Of a stretch of DNA of 64,000 bases, positions 59,272 to 64,000 are shown in pieces. The stretch is from NCBI GenBank assembly GCA_004555725.1, contig SFHC01000009.1, positions 1-64,000 on the forward strand. Direction: 5' to 3'. The notes below the pieces were generated by a model, which searched no databases, was not told the DNA's origin, and saw nothing but the letters and a program-made list of their open reading frames with translations. Each line of letters begins with the position of its first letter. Position 1 is the stretch's first letter. The position numbers and the translations under genes were made by a program. The stretch comes from [Eubacterium] saphenum (GTDB lineage: Bacteria; Bacillota; Clostridia; Peptostreptococcales; Anaerovoracaceae).

Positions 59272-59889
59272 ATGATTGCGATTATTGATTACGGCGTAGG
59301 AAATATTTTCTCGCTGGTGCATTCATTCCGCAGAATCGGCGCGGATATCTCTCTGACGAGCGATCGGAAGGAGATTGAGTCGGCAGATAAGATTATTCTG
59401 CCGGGCGTCGGCGCGTTCGCAGACGCGGCGCAGAAGCTGAAGAAAACCGGCCTGGGGAATTTGGTGAAAGAACAGGCGGCAGAGGGAAAACCGCTGCTTG
59501 GAATCTGTCTGGGCATGCAGATGCTGTTCGAGCGCAGCATGGAATATGGAGAGCATCAGGGACTCGGTCTGATTAAAGGCGATGTCGTTTCTATGGAACC
59601 GGTCGTTCCGGAGGGATTCAAGGTCCCGCAGATCGGCTGGAATGCGCTTCATTTTCCTGAGGGACGCCCGAAGAGTGAGATATTTAAACATATCGGAGAG
59701 GGAGATTACGTTTATTTTGTTCATTCCTATTATGGCACAAACTGTGAGGACAGTCTGATCGCTACAACGGATTACGGAGCAGAATTGACGGCTGCGGTAC
59801 AGAAAGACAATGTCTATGGTCTGCAGTTCCATCCCGAAAAGAGCGGAGATGTGGGTCTGGACATCCTCAGGGCATTCTGTGAGATGTAG
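59272..59889 (+). CDS. hisH: Imidazole glycerol phosphate synthase, glutaminase subunit
   Basis: This 205-residue class I glutamine amidotransferase has the nucleophile Cys in GICLGMQMLF and the His/Glu pair in QFHPEKSGD. It feeds ammonia to HisF. GGGAGG lies 5 nt before ATG 59272. Confidence 0.96.
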   Translation: MIAIIDYGVGNIFSLVHSFRRIGADISLTSDRKEIESADKIILPGVGAFADAAQKLKKTGLGNLVKEQAAEGKPLLGICLGMQMLFERSMEYGEHQGLGLIKGDVVSMEPVVPEGFKVPQIGWNALHFPEGRPKSEIFKHIGEGDYVYFVHSYYGTNCEDSLIATTDYGAELTAAVQKDNVYGLQFHPEKSGDVGLDILRAFCEM

Positions 59890-59918
59890 ACCTCAGGTTA
59901 CAGGAGGTTGTTTTAGTT

Positions 59919-60641
59919 ATGAAGATCTTTCCAGCTATCGATTTGCAGGGCGGCAATGTGGTGCGTCTGCTTCGCGGGGATTACAGCAAGAAGACGGTTT
60001 ACAGCGAGCATCCGCTGGACGTAGCGCAGGAGTTTCAGGACGCGGGTGCGCAGTATCTGCACGTCGTCGATCTGGACGGAGCGATTGATGGAACACAGCC
60101 TAATTTTTCTGCTGTGAAGGAAATCATTGAAGAGACAGATCTGCTCGTGGAGATCGGCGGAGGAATCCGTAATGAAGAGATCGTTACCGACTATGCATCT
60201 GTAGGTGCGCTGCGTGTCATCATCGGAACCATGGCCGTAAAAGATCCGGAGTTTACTGCGCGCATGATCAAGAAGCACGGCGACAATGTCGCTGTCGGCA
60301 TTGATATTTCCGGCGCTAACGCTGCCATTAACGGATGGACAGAAGTGACCAAGGTGACCATCGATGAGCTGGTCAGAACACTGATTGAAGACGGCTGCCA
60401 CACCATCATCACAACCGATATTTCCAAAGACGGCGCGATGAGCGGCACCAACTTAGAACTGTATAAGAAACTGGTCGCAGATTACGGCGGCTATATTGAT
60501 ATTATCGCATCCGGCGGAATTTCTTCCATGAAGGATCTGGGCGCGCTGGCAGAGATCGGCGTGGACGGAGCCATTATCGGACGTGCGCTGTACACAGGCG
60601 CGCTCGATATCGGAGAAGTGATTTCCGAGTTTGAGGATTAA
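59919..60641 (+). CDS. hisA: ProFAR isomerase (HisA)
   Basis: This 240-residue (beta-alpha)8 barrel carries out the Amadori rearrangement of ProFAR to PRFAR. Catalytic Asp residues are in AIDLQGGNVVRL and VGIDISG. Phosphate-binding segments GGGIRN and ASGGISSM are present. GGAGG is 11 nt upstream of ATG 59919. Confidence 0.95.
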   Translation: MKIFPAIDLQGGNVVRLLRGDYSKKTVYSEHPLDVAQEFQDAGAQYLHVVDLDGAIDGTQPNFSAVKEIIEETDLLVEIGGGIRNEEIVTDYASVGALRVIIGTMAVKDPEFTARMIKKHGDNVAVGIDISGANAAINGWTEVTKVTIDELVRTLIEDGCHTIITTDISKDGAMSGTNLELYKKLVADYGGYIDIIASGGISSMKDLGALAEIGVDGAIIGRALYTGALDIGEVISEFED

Positions 60642-60655
60642 TGCCGTGAAACAGT

Positions 60656-60700
60656 CTGCGCGGAAGATCTTGCAGGGGCGAGGTCTTCCGCGCAGTTTTA
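60656..60700 (+). terminator. Hairpin with weak terminator character between hisA and hisF
   Basis: A 12-bp perfect stem CTGCGCGGAAGA/TCTTCCGCGCAG is followed by TTTTAT. Its short T run and position inside an operon suggest partial termination or an mRNA end-protecting hairpin. Confidence 0.5.
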
Positions 60701-60734
60701 TAACAGGCACATAAACAGCAAAGGGGTATTTGCA

Positions 60735-61514
60735 ATGATTACAAAAAGAATTATTCCCTGCCTTGATGTCAAGGACGGGAGAGTGGTAAAGGGTGTTAAT
60801 TTTAAAGACTTGTCTGACGTTTCATCGCCGGTGGAGCTTGGAAAGTATTACAGCGACCACGGCGCAGACGAGCTTGTCTTCTATGACATCACTGCGAGCG
60901 CAGAGGGACGGCAGCTGTTTACCGATATTCTCCGGGAAGTAGCATCGATGATCTTTATTCCACTGTCCGTCGGCGGCGGAATCCGCACGATCGATGATTT
61001 TGACCGTGTGTTGAAATGCGGAGCAGACAAGGTTTCTGTCAATTCCGGAGCCATCGCTAACCCGGATCTGATCCGTGAAGCCGCGGAGAAATACGGCGAT
61101 CAGTGCGTCGTTCTTTCTGTAGACGCAGCGCGTTCAGACGGGCACTATACGGTATTCACCAGAGGCGGAAGAGAAGACACCGGCATGGGTGCCCTGGAAT
61201 GGATCGAAAAAGGCCAGGAACTCGGCGCAGGAGAGATCGTCCTGAACAGCATTGACACAGACGGCGTCAAGCAGGGGTTTGATCTGGAGATGCTGAAGGC
61301 CGTTGAAGAAATCGCGCACGTTCCGGTCATCGCGTCAGGCGGAGCCGGTTCCATTCAGGACTTTATTACACTGTTTAAGGAAATCCCGGATATTGACGCA
61401 GGACTCGCCGCGTCCATCTTCCACTTTGGAGAAGTCTCCATTGCGGATCTGAAAGACCAGCTGGCAGAAGCCGGCATCCCGGTCCGTCCGGTCAGACGGT
61501 CAGAATGCCGTTAG
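60735..61514 (+). CDS. hisF: Imidazole glycerol phosphate synthase, cyclase subunit
   Basis: This 259-residue barrel makes imidazole glycerol phosphate and AICAR with ammonia from HisH. Seen are [18 protein letters not shown] with the catalytic Asp, SVDAARSD with the second Asp, VGGGIRTI and ASGGAGS. ATG 60735 has AAAGGGG upstream. Confidence 0.97.
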   Translation: MITKRIIPCLDVKDGRVVKGVNFKDLSDVSSPVELGKYYSDHGADELVFYDITASAEGRQLFTDILREVASMIFIPLSVGGGIRTIDDFDRVLKCGADKVSVNSGAIANPDLIREAAEKYGDQCVVLSVDAARSDGHYTVFTRGGREDTGMGALEWIEKGQELGAGEIVLNSIDTDGVKQGFDLEMLKAVEEIAHVPVIASGGAGSIQDFITLFKEIPDIDAGLAASIFHFGEVSIADLKDQLAEAGIPVRPVRRSECR

Positions 61515-61575
61515 AATTGCTGTGAAACTGCCGTTCGTCCGGGGACAAAAGGAAATGGGGACAAGGAGACAAAAG

Positions 61576-62277
61576 ATGGTAGCAATCGATGAATTGAAAT
61601 TTGACGAAAAAGGACTGATTCCGGCAATCGTCCAGGATGCAGAGACCAGACGCGTCCTGACCCTTGCCTATATGAACCGGGAAAGTCTGAAAAGAACTCT
61701 GGAATGCGGGCAGACTGTGTTCTGGTCGCGTTCCCGGCAGGAATACTGGCATAAGGGGGAGACTTCTGGAAATTATCAGCATGTGGTAAAGATCATCGCC
61801 GACTGCGACCGCGACGCCCTTACCGTGCTGGTCAGAAAAGACGGCCCGGCCTGCCATATGGGGACAGACTCTTGCTTTGAATACCCTTTGACGGATGTAA
61901 AGGAAGAAGAGGACCGGCTGACAGAAAAGAAAGCCGTGACGCTTCAGTCGCTGTATGAACTTCTGGAAGAGCGGAAAATGACACGCCCGGAAGGAAGTTA
62001 TACGTCTTATCTGTTTGATGAGGGCATCGATAAAATTCTGAAGAAAGTGGGCGAGGAAGCTGCAGAAGTCATCATTGCAGCCAAATCAGGAGACCGCGGA
62101 GAGACGGTGTATGAAACCGCAGACCTGACTTACCATGTTATGGTCATGCTCGCGCAGATGGGTATTCCGCTGTCCGATGTGCTGGATGAGATGGCAAGAC
62201 GCCGGGTGATCGACCGGAAGGAAAAGCAGAAATATGCGAGTGCTCCGGTCAGTGATCCGGAAGGGCTGCAGGAGTAG
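61576..62277 (+). CDS. hisI: Phosphoribosyl-AMP cyclohydrolase / phosphoribosyl-ATP pyrophosphatase
   Basis: This is a 233-residue fusion (HisIE). The N-terminal cyclohydrolase domain has [26 protein letters not shown] and the metal ligands in DCDRDAL, with Cys in GPACH and DSCF. The C-terminal pyrophosphatase from about residue 120 has [22 protein letters not shown] in part and ETADLTYH. It performs steps two and three of the pathway. ATG 61576 has AGGAG 8 nt upstream; the frame from 61522 has no site. Confidence 0.95.
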   Translation: MVAIDELKFDEKGLIPAIVQDAETRRVLTLAYMNRESLKRTLECGQTVFWSRSRQEYWHKGETSGNYQHVVKIIADCDRDALTVLVRKDGPACHMGTDSCFEYPLTDVKEEEDRLTEKKAVTLQSLYELLEERKMTRPEGSYTSYLFDEGIDKILKKVGEEAAEVIIAAKSGDRGETVYETADLTYHVMVMLAQMGIPLSDVLDEMARRRVIDRKEKQKYASAPVSDPEGLQE

Positions 62278-62286
62278 GAGGCTTCT

Positions 62287-63153
62287 ATGACTGAGTACAT
62301 TCGCGGTCTGATCGGGCCGGCCGGAAAATACAACCTGCACACGCATACGGCATACTGCGATGGAAAGAACAAGCCGGAGGAAATGATTCGGAAAGCACTG
62401 GAGCTGGATTTCACGTTGCTCGGGTTCTCCGGACACGGGTTTGCGCCGCATGACGATGATGTCTGCATGAGTCCGGAGGGAGAAGAAGCATACCGGAAAG
62501 AGATACTAGAACTCCGGGAAAAATACAGAGACCGTCTGGATATCCGCCTCGGACTCGAACGAGACTTCTATACAGAAGATTCCATTCAGGATACGGGCGT
62601 ACAGCCGCCGTCTGATTTTGACTATGATTACATCATCGGATCCGTGCACTACGTGAAAAAAGACGGGGTGTACCTGAGTGTGGATGACACGGCGGAGATT
62701 ATGGAGCGCGCGGTAGAAGAACATTTTCGCGGGAGTGTGCGCGATTACGTCGAGTGCTATTTTGCGACCGAAGCGCAAGTCCTTGAAAAGACTCAGGCAG
62801 ACATTGTCGGCCATTTTGACCTGGTCGGCAAGTTCAATGAGGGCGGACGCTACTGGGATGAGAATGCGCCGTGGTACAGGGACTGCGCCATGGCGGCACT
62901 GGAGCATATCGCCGCGCAGCAAGCAGAGCGCCGCAAGGGGATTTCCGATTTTCTCGGAGAAGAAGGACGTCCGGTCTTTGAAATTAATATGGGCGGTATG
63001 GCAAAGGGATACCGCACAAGGCCGTACCCGGATCAGTTCCTGAGAGAGCAGCTGCAGATACTCGGCTGTCCGCTGATCCTGTCCAGCGACTGCCACAACG
63101 CGGATTTTCTGGATTATAATTTCCGGAATTTCAGGGCGGCTGAAGAGGCATAA
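62287..63153 (+). CDS. hisK: Histidinol-phosphatase, PHP family
   Basis: This is a 288-residue metal-dependent phosphatase. PHP motifs include YNLHTHTAYCDG, GFSGHG, the GLERDFY segment, IGSVHYV, VGHFDLV and SSDCHNADFLD. It hydrolyses histidinol phosphate to histidinol, completing the pathway together with the distant HisD. GGAGG lies 5 nt before ATG 62287. Last gene of the operon. Confidence 0.93.
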   Translation: MTEYIRGLIGPAGKYNLHTHTAYCDGKNKPEEMIRKALELDFTLLGFSGHGFAPHDDDVCMSPEGEEAYRKEILELREKYRDRLDIRLGLERDFYTEDSIQDTGVQPPSDFDYDYIIGSVHYVKKDGVYLSVDDTAEIMERAVEEHFRGSVRDYVECYFATEAQVLEKTQADIVGHFDLVGKFNEGGRYWDENAPWYRDCAMAALEHIAAQQAERRKGISDFLGEEGRPVFEINMGGMAKGYRTRPYPDQFLREQLQILGCPLILSSDCHNADFLDYNFRNFRAAEEA

Positions 63154-63240
63154 TCCGGATGACTTTTCTTAATTGACAACAGATAGCCATTTTGCTGTTG
63201 TCAAAAATATAACGAGATTAATAAATTTGATGAGTCTGAG

Positions 63241-63280
63241 ACCGTGGATTTTGTTTACAATACACAAAATCCACGGTTTT
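63241..63280 (+). terminator. Hairpin downstream of the his operon
   Basis: ACCGTGGATTTTGT (63241-63254) pairs perfectly over 14 bp with 63264-63277; TTTT follows. A second 9-bp inverted repeat TTGACAACA/TGTTGTCAA lies at 63173-63204. Confidence 0.65.
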
Positions 63281-63366
63281 GCACGTATTGCAACTTAATA
63301 AATCTTAAAAAATGGTTAAGAACTCATAAGCAATATGTAGTTTCTGTGTGGATGTCACTTTAATCC

Positions 63367-63394
63367 TTTACAATCATTTCAAAATGATTAAAAT
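63367..63394 (+). promoter_or_regulatory. Probable promoter of the ATP synthase operon
   Basis: TTTACA (63367-63372), 16 nt, TAAAAT (63389-63394). The spacer is largely the 7-bp inverted repeat AATCATT-TCAA-AATGATT. The 130-nt leader that follows shows no gene. Confidence 0.5.
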
Positions 63395-63525
63395 AGCTTT
63401 CAGCGAAGTTAAAGAGACTCCGCTGCAGATTCCCGAATCCGTCAGTCGTCTCCCGATGCAGTGCTGCAGAACTGTATTTCAGGGTGCGTCAACGCAGGGT
63501 TCTGCTGGAAAAAGGAGGGAAAGCC

Positions 63526-64000
63526 GTGATTGATTTAAATCATATCGGACCGAGGATCATCCTCACGTTCGGAAATGGTCACGTCTTTCTGAGTGAGAGT
63601 GTTTGTTTTGAGATCCTGATCTGCGCGATCCTGGCCATACTCGGCATCTGGATGGGAAGCAATCTGAAGCCCGTTCCTAAAGGAAAGCAGGTGGTTGCAG
63701 AAACCATCGTCGGGTTTGTCTATAAATTCGCGGAACAGAACCTCGGCAAGAAAACAGGAGATGTATATGCTCCATATCTGGGAACGCTGGTAATCTTTCT
63801 GCTGTTCGCCAACAGTCTGGGACTGCTCGGGCTGCGTCCGGTGACGGCGGATCTGAATGTCACGGCGGCGCTCGCGCTGATGTCGTTTCTGATTATCCAG
63901 GTCAGTGCTGTGAAGCATCTGGGCTGGGGCGGAAGGCTGCGTGAGATGACGGATCCGTATCCGTTCATGATCGTCATGAATGTCATCAGTGATATCACAT
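63526..64000 (+). CDS. atpB: F1Fo ATP synthase subunit a (partial, runs off the window)
   Basis: The frame from GTG 63526 (AAGGAGG 7 nt upstream) stays open to the edge, giving 158 residues. The protein starts MIDLNHIGPRIILTFGN and continues with a first membrane helix (ILICAILAILGIWMG) and the segment LKPVPKGKQ. It then has YLGTLVIFLLFANSLGLLG and PYPFMIVMNVISD. These match the N-terminal two-thirds of Fo subunit a, which carries the proton half-channels. The essential Arg lies beyond the edge. No atpI is seen upstream. It is probably the first gene of the atp operon. Confidence 0.9.
   Translation, partial: MIDLNHIGPRIILTFGNGHVFLSESVCFEILICAILAILGIWMGSNLKPVPKGKQVVAETIVGFVYKFAEQNLGKKTGDVYAPYLGTLVIFLLFANSLGLLGLRPVTADLNVTAALALMSFLIIQVSAVKHLGWGGRLREMTDPYPFMIVMNVISDIT

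Overview
The window is ordinary bacterial chromosome from an anaerobic Firmicute, most likely class Clostridia. The evidence is the [FeFe]-hydrogenase, pyruvate phosphate dikinase, short HisG with HisZ, an alpha2-type glycyl-tRNA synthetase, a CarD-type regulator, strong AGGAGG ribosome sites, TTGACA/TATAAT promoters and a DinR-type LexA box. I see no insertion sequence, prophage, CRISPR array or rRNA. Genus cannot be fixed from the sequence alone.

Layout. 0-5 kb: a cation-efflux gene, tRNA-Ser(CGA) and a monocistronic ilvB with a long composite leader. 5-12 kb: a cupin gene, a FeoA-FeoB fusion, an HD hydrolase and a SWIM/SNF2 helicase. 12-22 kb: a candidate small RNA, a detached hisD, and the aromatic operon aroF-tyrA-aroB-aroA-aroC-pheA plus a flavoprotein. 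22-29 kb: a monomeric [FeFe]-hydrogenase and a methionine block (stand-alone MetH activation protein, a MetH lacking that domain, and a homocysteine methyltransferase/MTHFR fusion). 29-40 kb: carD, prmA, mtaB, hit, rpsU, yqeY, phoH, ybeY, cdd, era, recO, a UBA/DUF4342 protein and glyS. 40-55 kb: ppdK, a C69 dipeptidase, tRNA-Ala(CGC), a phosphatase, corA and uraA, lexA, infC-rpmI-rplT, coaBC, a radical SAM enzyme, a CPBP protease and an unknown small membrane protein. 55.6-63.2 kb: hisZ-G-C-B-H-A-F-IE-K. The window ends inside atpB.

The genes are mostly familiar; the regulatory RNA is the unusual part. The aromatic operon is preceded by a 31-residue leader peptide with five consecutive Tyr and three consecutive Phe codons, followed by RNA segments that can form the classic 1:2, 2:3 and 3:4 attenuator pairings. 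ilvB has a 51-codon leader rich in Ile, Leu and Val and then a terminator. Between that terminator and ilvB lies an array of five UGGAUUG motifs, at least three of them displayed in GC-rich hairpin loops; I do not recognise this element. uraA has a promoter, an aptamer-like fold and a mutually exclusive terminator. The his operon and the detached hisD share a near-identical 15-nt motif in their promoter regions. A promoter-terminator pair without a convincing ORF (12.12-12.35 kb) looks like an orphan small RNA gene.

Motifs, pairings and promoter spacings were read by eye. No folding or database search was run. Assignments to known families rest on recognised motifs, and functional statements about regulation are inference.
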